Positions 7,828 through 15,021 of a DNA stretch of 64,000 nucleotides are shown piece after piece. Below the pieces are notes generated by a model. That model was not told the DNA's origin. It saw only the letters and a list, made by a program, of their open reading frames with translations, and made no database searches. Source of the stretch: Xanthomarina arctica (GTDB lineage: Bacteria > Bacteroidota > Bacteroidia > Flavobacteriales > Flavobacteriaceae); contig NZ_BMFQ01000003.1 of assembly GCF_014638915.1 (NCBI RefSeq), forward strand, positions 1-64,000, written 5' to 3'. Each line of letters begins with the position of its first letter. Positions within the stretch are counted from its first letter, which is position 1. The position numbers were made by a program, and so were the translations under genes.

Positions 7828-7996
7828 AAACAACAGTTTACAAAAACGTGTATATTTCATTGCTAGTTCTAGCCTACGTGGAAAATCCTACGGATTGTCC
7901 ACTGGTTCGGTTCATTTTTACTAATTTAGGTGCTTAAACACGCCACACACGAGCGAAGCGAACTGGCGAATCAAATCATATATTAAACCGTTACCA
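7828..7996 (+). repeat. attC-like cassette junction, site 7
   Basis: The 3' core GTTACCA (7990-7996) follows TATTAAACC. The body contains CGTGTATATTTCATTGC on the left and a long arm with CGGATTGTCC and GCGAAGCGAACTGGCG. The 5' core is doubtful: AAACAAC at 7828-7834 is only a partial match to the cassette 7 start (GTTGTGT at 6457). Same family as site 6 and the degenerate site near 27.65 kb. Confidence 0.55.
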
Positions 7997-8010
7997 TACA
8001 TACCCAAACA

Positions 8011-8487
8011 ATGCCGAGAATTGAACTTCAAACTGAAATAAAAGCTGATAGAAATATCGTATTTGACTTATCACGAAGTATCGATTTACATAAAATATCG
8101 ACTGAACAAACAAATGAAGAAGCAATAGCTGGAAAAACGAGTGGATTAATTGGATTAGATGAAAGCGTAACGTGGAGGGCAAAACACTTTGGAATTTATC
8201 AAAAACTCACTTCCAAAATAACGGAATTTGATAAACCGAATTACTTTGCAGACGAAATGGTTACAGGAGCGTTTTCAGAATTTAAACACGAACATCACTT
8301 TGCGGAATCAAATGGCGGCACTTTGATGACTGACTTTTTTGATTATAAGTCACCTTTTGGGATTTTAGGAAAGTTAGCCGACAAGTTGTTTCTCAAAAAA
8401 TATATGACTGAATTATTAACTGAACGGAATCGTGTTGTAAAAGAATTTGCGGAATCTGAAAAGTGGAAAGAATTACTAACTGAATAA
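8011..8487 (+). CDS. SRPBCC (START-like) family protein
   Basis: A 158-residue soluble protein with the START/Bet v1-like pattern: an N-terminal strand with an Ile/Phe pattern (IELQTEIKADRNIVFDL), a central strand (VTWRAKHFG) and a C-terminal long helix (KYMTELLTERNRVVKEFAES). Proteins of this fold bind small hydrophobic ligands; this subgroup resembles COG4276-type proteins, whose ligand is not known. The ATG is 20 bases after the core of site 7, placing it as the gene of cassette 8, in cassette orientation. I could not find the matching 3' core (expected TGGTAAC) after the gene. Confidence 0.75.
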   Translation: MPRIELQTEIKADRNIVFDLSRSIDLHKISTEQTNEEAIAGKTSGLIGLDESVTWRAKHFGIYQKLTSKITEFDKPNYFADEMVTGAFSEFKHEHHFAESNGGTLMTDFFDYKSPFGILGKLADKLFLKKYMTELLTERNRVVKEFAESEKWKELLTE

Positions 8488-8544
8488 AGCCCATAGCAAA
8501 ACTCCATATTAAAGTAAATTAGTTACAAAACCAATAGTAGCCCT

Positions 8545-9156
8545 ATGACCAAAAACAATAGTAGCCCTATGACCAAAAACAATATGAAAGAAGGATTAAT
8601 AAAAGACACTTACGAGCTTGTTATAAAAGAAATCCAAACCATTGTTACAATTTCTTACGTTCTAATAGTAGGTATTGGAATGCTTTTTACCTTTCAAAAA
8701 TATTCAGAATTTGGAATTAATATTTTTGATTATGCCGACGTATTTGATTTTCTAATTGCCCCATTTTCAGATTTCAGAATATTATTATTTTCTACAATTA
8801 CTATAGCATGCATTTATGCATTCATTAAACTAGATGCACTTATTCAAAGAAAATACCCAAAAACCTATTCAAAAGCAAATCTTAATTGGGACAAAAAAAG
8901 CTGGTTCAACATCTATAGATATTCTTTATTTGGCTCTTTATTTGTATTCTACTTATATCTTTCGGCAGACATCTATGGCGTCTTTGCAAAGAGACAAATT
9001 ATTAGCGAATCGCCTATAAGTTTAAAATACTCCGACGACCAAATAATACATGGAAAGCTTATTGGAAAAACAAAAGACATCTTGTTTTTAATGCAAAACA
9101 AAAAAGTGGTAGCCATCCCAATCAATTCCTTAGTAAAGGAGTTTGAAATAAAATAA
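8545..9156 (+). CDS. Membrane protein of unknown function, about 3 TM
   Basis: A 203-residue protein with hydrophobic segments at about residues 32-52, 68-92 and 128-148, and a soluble C-terminal domain of about 45 residues (LKYSDDQIIHGKLIGKTKD and a following VVAIPINSL strand) typical of small beta domains. I do not recognise the family. The start is ambiguous: a 24 bp unit beginning ATGACCAAAAACAATAG is duplicated in tandem (8545-8568, then 8569 on), giving ATGs at 8545, 8569 and 8584. The 8584 start (MKEGLIKDTY) gives the most ordinary N-terminus. Confidence 0.6.
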   Translation: MTKNNSSPMTKNNMKEGLIKDTYELVIKEIQTIVTISYVLIVGIGMLFTFQKYSEFGINIFDYADVFDFLIAPFSDFRILLFSTITIACIYAFIKLDALIQRKYPKTYSKANLNWDKKSWFNIYRYSLFGSLFVFYLYLSADIYGVFAKRQIISESPISLKYSDDQIIHGKLIGKTKDILFLMQNKKVVAIPINSLVKEFEIK

Positions 9157-9310
9157 AGCTTCTAATAAATTTAATAAAATGGGAATAATTCTATGAGCTC
9201 TTTTTCTATCATATTTTAATTCATCTGTTGAATAATCAATTTTAAAACGTTTGGCAACAGCCTTTATAAAAACATCCTTAAATTGTACAACATATTTAAT
9301 AAAATAAAAA
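9147..9310 (-). pseudogene. Possible 3' gene fragment antisense in the 9.2 kb gap
   Basis: Read on the minus strand, about 9120-9310 stays open for roughly 55 codons with coding-like composition (FKDVFIKAVAKRF, then DYSTDELKYDRKR), ending near the end of the preceding gene. It has no start codon in frame. It may be the tail of a lost gene; no family recognised. Confidence 0.25.
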
Positions 9311-9329
9311 TTTCAATCTTATTAAACTC

Positions 9330-9704
9330 ATGAAACACTTAAAATATTTGGCAGTATTATGCCTATTAATAACCATTAGTAGTTGCACCTCTGGCCCATT
9401 AACAGAAACCGATAACAATACCACTGTAGAATACCAGTTAGACAGTCCGTTTCAAATACAATTAGAAGGCGATGCTCAAGGTAAAAACAAATGGGTATTA
9501 CAATCAGAAATTGAACCAGTCATCTCTTTAACTGACCAAAACACTAAGGTTGAAAATAATAAAACAATTTACACCTTCAACTTTAAAGTAAATACTGATG
9601 GTGAAAAAAACCTGGTATTAAGTTACCAAACCGAAGGTTTAGAATCCAAAACATTTCAAGTAAAAGTAATTGCAGGAACCATGGGAAGAATCCTTGAAGA
9701 ATAG
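9330..9704 (+). CDS. Small lipoprotein, possible chagasin-like fold
   Basis: A 124-residue lipoprotein: signal peptide with lipobox ISSC at residues 17-20, so it is probably anchored in a cell membrane. The mature part is all-beta in pattern, with the segment PFQIQLEGDAQGKNKWVL followed by ITxxDQ...TFNFKVNTDGEKNLVLSY. This order is reminiscent of the chagasin/I42 peptidase-inhibitor fold, but the diagnostic NPTTGY loop is replaced, so inhibition cannot be claimed. The gene stands alone, 17 bp before a broken DUF3995 gene. Confidence 0.6.
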   Translation: MKHLKYLAVLCLLITISSCTSGPLTETDNNTTVEYQLDSPFQIQLEGDAQGKNKWVLQSEIEPVISLTDQNTKVENNKTIYTFNFKVNTDGEKNLVLSYQTEGLESKTFQVKVIAGTMGRILEE

Positions 9705-9721
9705 ATCCAACTAAAAAAACC

Positions 9722-9918
9722 ATGATCTTATCAATTATATTAAGCATTATCCTAATGGTACAGGCAATAAGTCATTTCAACTGGGTCTTTGGAGGAAAAC
9801 TTGGATTCCCAGAATCCTTACCCATCAAAGAAAATGGAGAAAGAGTATTGAATCCTAAAAAACCGATAGTGCTATTGTTGGAATGGTATTTCTTTTACTG
9901 TTAAAGCGTTTCACATGA
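9722..9918 (+). pseudogene. DUF3995 membrane protein, frameshifted and truncated
   Basis: The first 47 codons match the start of DUF3995 membrane proteins (HFNWVFGGKLGFPESLP, then ENGERVLNPKK). At a run of six A (9857-9862) the frame breaks; one extra A would continue as TDSAIVGMVFLLLL, which fits the family. Even with that correction it ends at TGA 9916-9918, well short of the usual four-helix length of about 140 residues. The last 38 bp belong to a segment repeated at 24.8 kb. Confidence 0.65.
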
Positions 9919-10003
9919 TTTACCTATAAGAAGATTCGTTGAAATTTCTTTTGTATTAGATTTATGTACTAATCGTTATAATTTTCTTAAAACTGTTTTA
10001 CAA
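9881..10003 (-). repeat. Cassette-front segment repeated inverted at 24.8 kb
   Basis: Read on the minus strand from 10003 leftwards, about 122 bases match 24776-24897 with about nine differences and one small gap by eye. The segment starts exactly at the core of an attC-like site (ACCATTGTAAAACAG). The two copies sit behind attC-like sites of different families. Confidence 0.75.
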
Positions 10004-10130
10004 TGGTTTTGTATTTGGAAAGTTGCGTGATTATGCACGAAGATTTTTCGAAAGAAAATCAGTAGATAGCAAGCAAAGTAACTAACTTTAGTTAATCTAA
10101 AAGTAGCAATTTTTCAGATAGCGTGTTGGT
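10003..10130 (-). repeat. attC-like site in inverse orientation
   Basis: On the minus strand this reads ACCAACACGC...AAAAATTGC...ACTGATTTTCTTTCG / AAAATCTTCGTGC...ATACAAAACCATTG, the same family as site 3 (2909-3042). The 3' core is CCATTG rather than CCGTTG. A 27-codon frame on the minus strand (10138-10221, MEIKKYLDNY...) ends just before it and may be the remnant of its cassette gene. Confidence 0.55.
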
Positions 10131-10376
10131 AAATTAGTTTTTTATTTGAACAATAATTTCGTTCGTATATTTCCAATTATATTTACTGTAGTTATCTAGA
10201 TATTTTTTAATTTCCATATTCTCACTCTACTTACTTATTAATAACTATTACTAATAAATAGATAAAGTCTATGGCTAGATTTGGGTTATAAGCCCTATCA
10301 GGTAGTCTGTTATGGGATTGTCTTTAACAGGTAAAAGCTTCTAATAAGACGTACTATTAAATTTAAGTATAAAACA
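10131..10376. other. Intergenic, little recognised
   Basis: Apart from the 27-codon minus-strand frame at 10138-10221, this AT-rich stretch holds no gene, repeat or motif that I can support. Confidence 0.4.
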
Positions 10377-10408
10377 AGAAAAGAGCAATCCATGGATTGC
10401 TCTTTTCT
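10377..10408 (-). terminator. Intrinsic terminator after the cupredoxin gene
   Basis: Near-perfect hairpin GAAAAGAGCAATC / GATTGCTCTTTTC (10378-10407) with a CATG loop, 45 bp downstream of the minus-strand gene ending at 10453. T-rich sequence follows in both directions, so it may work on both strands. Confidence 0.75.
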
Positions 10409-10452
10409 ATTTACTATGATAGCCCGTTTTATAAAAAAAACGATCATATAAA

Positions 10453-10836
10453 TTAGTTTACAATTAAAGTATATTGAGGTGTCGGGTTTAGAGGACAGAA
10501 ATACACATATTCTCCTTTTGCTAAGCTAGTAACTTGACTTGACTCCGTGGTGTTATTTTCTACGGCTTTAGTAACATAAGCTGTTTGAATATGGTTTTCA
10601 GGTTTAGACGCATCTGCTCCCTTAGGAACTAATACAAATCCTACTTGATGTCCAACGTTGTTATTGGCAATTTCAAAAATGTAATTGCCTTCTGTTAAGG
10701 TCAATGTTTTTTGAGTAAACTCACCTTTGGTTTGTTCTAAAGAAACGGTTGTTGCTTTAGAATTCATTTTGTCTTGTGCATTTCCTGTTATTGTAAAGGT
10801 TAATGCGAATACGATTACTGCTATAATTTTTTTCAT
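10453..10836 (-). CDS. Secreted cupredoxin-like protein
   Basis: A 127-residue exported protein (signal peptide 1-20, cut after GNAQ). It has a plastocyanin-like beta pattern with a first ligand candidate His in NVGHQVGF and a Cys in YFCPLNPTPQY. The second His and the Met expected after the Cys in blue copper sites are not visible, so copper binding is doubtful or of another type. It lies 28 bp downstream of the AhpD-like gene on the same strand and ends before a terminator, so the two probably form one transcript. A role in redox or envelope stress is inferred from the pairing only. Confidence 0.72.
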   Translation of the reverse strand: MKKIIAVIVFALTFTITGNAQDKMNSKATTVSLEQTKGEFTQKTLTLTEGNYIFEIANNNVGHQVGFVLVPKGADASKPENHIQTAYVTKAVENNTTESSQVTSLAKGEYVYFCPLNPTPQYTLIVN

Positions 10837-10864
10837 CTTACTATTATTTAGGTTTTATTAAAGG

Positions 10865-11413
10865 TTATATGGTTTCTAATTCTAAAGGTTGTGCTACAGG
10901 AAAATCTACAGGAACTTGAGTGGTACTATGTACATAATTAGAGATGGTTTTGTCGCCAACTAAAGAAATGGTATCTATTAAATTCCCTTTGGTATAACCT
11001 GCATTAAAGAAGTTTTCTAAAACGGTTTCATCTGTTTTTCCTCTATTCTCAGTCACGTTTTTTGCTAAACTTGCTAAAGCATTGAATTTGTCGTTAACCG
11101 TAGAATATCCAGCTCTTAATTCTAAGATTTGGGCGTCTGTAAAACCATTCATTTTCCCAATAGCAGTGTGGGCTGAAAGACAATATATACAATCGTTTAC
11201 TTGGCTAACGGCAAGGTTTACAACTTCTTTTTCTTTAGCAGATAAAGATGTTTTTGCATTGGCAAATGTTAAGTAATTTTCTAAGGCTGTATCGCTATGC
11301 GCATATGTTGCATATAAATTTGGTACAAAGCCTAAAGCTTTACTTAGGTTATCGAAAATAGCTTGGTTGTTCGTACTTACGTCTTCTCTTGAAGGAACTT
11401 TAAATGTATTCAT
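10865..11413 (-). CDS. Carboxymuconolactone decarboxylase / AhpD-like protein
   Basis: A 182-residue all-helical protein of the CMD/AhpD family. The catalytic CxxC...H is visible in NDCIYCLSAHTAIG near residues 78-90, preceded by the usual EKEVVNLAVSQ helix. Such proteins reduce peroxides or adducts through the paired cysteines. It is the first gene of a probable two-gene unit with the cupredoxin-like gene, and a small gene (11555-11713) and an AraC regulator lie upstream on the same strand. Confidence 0.88.
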   Translation of the reverse strand: MNTFKVPSREDVSTNNQAIFDNLSKALGFVPNLYATYAHSDTALENYLTFANAKTSLSAKEKEVVNLAVSQVNDCIYCLSAHTAIGKMNGFTDAQILELRAGYSTVNDKFNALASLAKNVTENRGKTDETVLENFFNAGYTKGNLIDTISLVGDKTISNYVHSTTQVPVDFPVAQPLELETI

Positions 11414-11554
11414 AATTTTAAATTTTAATGCTGAATGGTATTCAGATTTTATTAGTATTTATTTTGTTTTTTTTTGATGGTACAAAGTTGCGGTATATGG
11501 GCTTGTTATAGAATGATTGTAATTCCCTAAAGCATGTCATTTTTTCCCTTGTTG

Positions 11555-11713
11555 CTAATTGTAGCTTATAAAAGGCTTTTCGGCATCACAATAATAATCG
11601 TGCATGTACTTTTGATCGCAGTGTGTTTCTGGTACAATCGTATTTACAGCCTTTTTAGGAGTACTCATGAATATTTCAATGAGGTTGAATATAGATTTGT
11701 TTTTTAGTTTCAT
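11555..11713 (-). CDS. Small conserved-looking protein, 52 aa
   Basis: A short frame from ATG at 11713 to TAG at 11555-11557. The peptide begins MKLKNKSIFNLIEIF, continues MSTPKKAVNTIVPETH and ends in a His/Asp/Cys/Tyr-rich part (DQKYMHDYYCDAEK). The balanced codon use and the His/Cys-rich tail suggest a real gene, perhaps metal-binding. It lies 142 bp upstream of the AhpD-like gene and 90 bp after the AraC gene, all on the same strand. Family not recognised. Confidence 0.5.
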   Translation of the reverse strand: MKLKNKSIFNLIEIFMSTPKKAVNTIVPETHCDQKYMHDYYCDAEKPFISYN

Positions 11714-11803
11714 CTTATTATTGTTTTAATATTACAATGCAAAGATGCGATAGAAGGAGGTGCTGAAAAATGAAGAATTTGCCCAAAGGCTTGTCAATTT
11801 TTC

Positions 11804-12646
11804 CTAACTAAAGGAATTTAATCTCTTTTTGTAGTCTGATGGCGATAATGTGGTGTGTTTTTTAAACAATCGGCTTAGGTGAGAAGCGTCTTCAAAGCCA
11901 ATATCGTAAGCAATCTCTTTGGCAGATTTGTCGGTGTAGCTTAATAAACGTTGCGCTTCTAATACAATACGCTGATGTATAATCTGTAAGGGACTTCTAT
12001 TTAATTTGGCAAAATTATTAGATAAGGTTTTTGGAGATTTAAACAGTTTGTCAGCATAAAAAGACACGCTGTGTTCTGTTTTAAAATGTTGCTCTACCAG
12101 AAAATTAAACTCACGAAGTAAATCTACTTTAGAACTTTTAGGGGTTTCCGTAATCCCTTCTTTGGCCTTTAATAATCGGGTGCTTTTTATAATAAAACGT
12201 GCCATTAGCATTCTAAGCATTTCGGCTTGAATGTTATCTTCCGTTTCTAATTCATCTATAAAAACCTCGTGAAGCGTTTTGAATTTTTGTTGTTCGTTAG
12301 CATCTAAATGTATGATTGGAATATTGGTGTTTCCAAAAAACAAAATGCCTACACAGCTTACTTCTTGATCGTGATCTTTAATGCAGTAAAATTCTCTGTT
12401 AAACTGATAAACGGTAGCATCTGTACCATTAACATATTGCAGATATTGAATAGGGGTTAAGGCTAAAATACTATGAGGTTCAATAGTAAATGGAACACTA
12501 TCAATAATAATATCGATGGCTTCTGAATTTGCCCAGATAAAAGTATAAAACTCACATTGCTTCGCTTTTTTAAATGGCAATAAATCGGTCTCATTTCCAA
12601 TGTTGAAAATAGCGTTTGTAGAAAATTCCTTAAAAGTGTGAGTCAT
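11804..12646 (-). CDS. AraC-family transcriptional regulator
   Basis: A 280-residue regulator. Residues 1 to about 160 form a cupin-like sensor region (YTFIWANSEAIDI, then EPHSILALTP). Two C-terminal helix-turn-helix motifs lie at about 185-275: VSFYADKLFKSPKTLSNNF and AKEIAYDIGFEDASHLSRLF, followed by SPSDYKKR. It is upstream of, and on the same strand as, the small protein, AhpD-like and cupredoxin-like genes, which are its most likely targets. Effector unknown. Confidence 0.92.
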   Translation of the reverse strand: MTHTFKEFSTNAIFNIGNETDLLPFKKAKQCEFYTFIWANSEAIDIIIDSVPFTIEPHSILALTPIQYLQYVNGTDATVYQFNREFYCIKDHDQEVSCVGILFFGNTNIPIIHLDANEQQKFKTLHEVFIDELETEDNIQAEMLRMLMARFIIKSTRLLKAKEGITETPKSSKVDLLREFNFLVEQHFKTEHSVSFYADKLFKSPKTLSNNFAKLNRSPLQIIHQRIVLEAQRLLSYTDKSAKEIAYDIGFEDASHLSRLFKKHTTLSPSDYKKRLNSFS

Positions 12647-12736
12647 AGCTTCTAAGTCTAATTAGTAATAGAAAAATTACAAAAAAAGAAAATTATTTAA
12701 GAAGTCTTTGAAGTAGCAATTAAATATTATTAGTCG

Positions 12737-13603
12737 CTATGGTACTTCATGTCCCTGACTTGCCTCTAAAAGCATAAACCAATCTTCCAGTTCCAACGAC
12801 ACTTCTAAAGCTTTATTTGCATTTTTAATCCGTTCTTTATTGGTGCTTCCAATAACAGGAGACACATGAATAGGGTGTTTTAAAATCCAACTTAAAAGGA
12901 TGTTATCTACAGAGAGGTTGTATTTTTCTGATAAGGTTTTTAAAACTTTGTTTATTCTATAAGCTTGCTCGTTTTTCTCTTTAAAAACAGTTCCTAAAGG
13001 ACTCCAACTCATTGCTTGAATGTTCTTTTGTAACATGTAATCTAAAGTGCCATTTTGCATGGCCTTTTGTTGGGTTAAAGAGAACTCAATTTGATTTACT
13101 TGAACCTGGATTTTATCAGAAATTAATGCTATTTGAGAGGGTGTAAAATTTGAGACTCCAAACTGAATAATTTTACCACTTTCCTGTAAATGGGAAATGG
13201 CTTCGGCAATGATATCCGGTTGCATCAACGGACTTGGTCTATGCAATAAAAAAGTATCTAAATAATCTGTTTTTAAATTTCTTAAAGATTCTTCGACACT
13301 CCAAATAATATAGTCTTTAGAGTAATTATAATGTTTTGTTTTATGGGTTCTGGTTTTGCCAACATATTGGATACCACATTTAGAAATAAGCTGTATGTGC
13401 TCTCTAGGAATACCACTTTCTATAAAGGCATTTCCAAAGTCACTTTCCGTTGTATAATCACCATAGATATCGGCATGATCGAAGGTGGTATGGCCGTTTT
13501 CAGTACAGAACTGAATCATTTTGGCTTGTTCTTTAGTGGATAGCTGTTTTCCCCATTTACCCCAGGACATGCAACCAATAATGAGTTTTGATTTCTTTGT
13601 CAT
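12737..13603 (-). CDS. Aldo/keto reductase
   Basis: A 288-residue NAD(P)H-dependent oxidoreductase with a TIM-barrel pattern. The catalytic tetrad is visible: Asp and Tyr in FDHADIYGDY (about 42-50), Lys in LISKCGI and His in FLLHRPSPL. The C-terminal cofactor segment (SPVIGSTNKERI) is present. It resembles the YdhF-like subgroup. The substrate cannot be read from sequence. The gene stands between the AraC regulator and a phosphodiesterase gene on the same strand, with about 90-130 bp gaps. Confidence 0.9.
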   Translation of the reverse strand: MTKKSKLIIGCMSWGKWGKQLSTKEQAKMIQFCTENGHTTFDHADIYGDYTTESDFGNAFIESGIPREHIQLISKCGIQYVGKTRTHKTKHYNYSKDYIIWSVEESLRNLKTDYLDTFLLHRPSPLMQPDIIAEAISHLQESGKIIQFGVSNFTPSQIALISDKIQVQVNQIEFSLTQQKAMQNGTLDYMLQKNIQAMSWSPLGTVFKEKNEQAYRINKVLKTLSEKYNLSVDNILLSWILKHPIHVSPVIGSTNKERIKNANKALEVSLELEDWFMLLEASQGHEVP

Positions 13604-13732
13604 ATAAAAAGTTTAACGAGAATCGTTTCTCAGTTTGATTCATACCAATCAGCAATTAATTCTTACTATTCCAATTGGTAGCTTCTAATATTTTAGTGTC
13701 TAATTTTGCGAAATCTGTTTTCTTTAGGCTTT

Positions 13733-14662
13733 TTAAAAAACCGAGATATTTAAGCTATCTAAAACTGATTTTAGTTTATCTGGATAATCGGTAATAATGC
13801 CGTCTACCTGAAATTGAATCATTTCTAGTATTTCTTCTTGTGTATTGACAGTCCAAGGAATAAGCAACATGTTTTGTTTCTTACAATTGTCAACTAATTT
13901 TTGATTTACCAATGTAACATATGGGCTGTAAACTTGAGGTGTAAAGCCAAGGTTTTTGATGTTTTGATCTAGAGATTTTTCATTTTCAACAAGGAGCGCT
14001 AAAGTAAGTTGAGGTTCCATTTGTTTTACCATTTGTAACGTTTCGATATCAAAAGATTGAATGCATATTCTGTTAGCAATCTGGCTCATATTAATCTGTT
14101 CCAGCACTAAGGTTACAAATTCTTTAACGGCAGGATGATAGATGGTATCAAATTCTGAGTTACGTTTGATCTCTATATTGTAATAAGGTTTCTTTAAATT
14201 GTTTTTTGTTGTGTAATTTTCTGCTTCATTTATAACATCTATTAGCAAGGGTTTGTGGACTGGCATTTTTTGTTGAAGAGGAAAGCGTTCGTGGGGTTTG
14301 ATACCAACGTCGTACTTTTTTATTTCCTCGTATGGAAGTTGGTATATGTTATGTTGTTGCTCGTTTTCTAAGGTTATGATTTCTCCTTTGGGAGTTATAG
14401 CAATTTCATGAGAAAAAAAGGGTTCATGAGAAACTACAACCTTATTATCTTTAGAAATTACAACGTCCATTTCTAAAGTTGTGACACCAATTTCTAATGC
14501 TTTTATGAATCCTGGAATGGTGTTTTCTGGTAATATGCCTCGAGCTCCTCGATGACCTTGGAGATCTATGGTCTGGTTTTGATTTTTACAAGATTGGAGG
14601 CTTAGAAGCATAAGAAATACCATTGTTATTCTTAGCATGATTGGTTTTTTGTTAAAATGCAT
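13733..14662 (-). CDS. Glycerophosphodiester phosphodiesterase lipoprotein
   Basis: A 309-residue GDPD-family enzyme that hydrolyses glycerophosphodiesters to glycerol-3-phosphate and an alcohol. The N-terminus is a lipoprotein signal (LLSLQSC, Cys at about 25). Catalytic features: HRGARGILPENT (His-Arg and Glu), EMDVVISKDNKVVVSHEP (Glu, Asp, His) in the first 90 residues. The C-terminal IQFQVDGIITDYPD segment is typical. An internal ATG (14638) could also serve as start. It probably acts in the periplasm on phospholipid head groups. Confidence 0.92.
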   Translation of the reverse strand: MHFNKKPIMLRITMVFLMLLSLQSCKNQNQTIDLQGHRGARGILPENTIPGFIKALEIGVTTLEMDVVISKDNKVVVSHEPFFSHEIAITPKGEIITLENEQQHNIYQLPYEEIKKYDVGIKPHERFPLQQKMPVHKPLLIDVINEAENYTTKNNLKKPYYNIEIKRNSEFDTIYHPAVKEFVTLVLEQINMSQIANRICIQSFDIETLQMVKQMEPQLTLALLVENEKSLDQNIKNLGFTPQVYSPYVTLVNQKLVDNCKKQNMLLIPWTVNTQEEILEMIQFQVDGIITDYPDKLKSVLDSLNISVF

Positions 14663-14906
14663 CCTTTTATAATGTGTTTGCTTGTAAGTATCTATACTTT
14701 ATAAGAATACGAATGTACCTTGTTTTTTTGAAGAGACAAAGCCGAATTAAAAGCTTTAAGATTTGTTAATAATGACTAAGGAATCATTTTGACTAAAAGG
14801 AAGGTAGATTTGGTTTTGCTTGGTGCCTTTTTGGCGATGGAAAGGGTGAATGGGAAAATGATATTGCAATTTTAATATACTGATAGTAAATAGATTATTA
14901 TTTACT

Positions 14907-15002
14907 AAAAAAAAAAAAAGAATAGCGGTTAGAATTTAAATACAGTCCTATAATCATGTATGGTAAAATGTAGGAAGGTGTGTTTTTAAACTAACCGCTA
15001 TT
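14907..15002 (-). terminator. Terminator with long loop after the LRR gene
   Basis: Perfect 12 bp arms AATAGCGGTTAG (14921-14932) and CTAACCGCTATT (14991-15002) flank a 58-base loop. Read on the minus strand, the hairpin is followed by a run of 13 T (14907-14919). It lies 20 bp after the stop of the LRR gene. Nothing else was recognised in 14663-14906. Confidence 0.65.
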
Positions 15003-15021
15003 GTTTTGTGTTTTTATGGTT

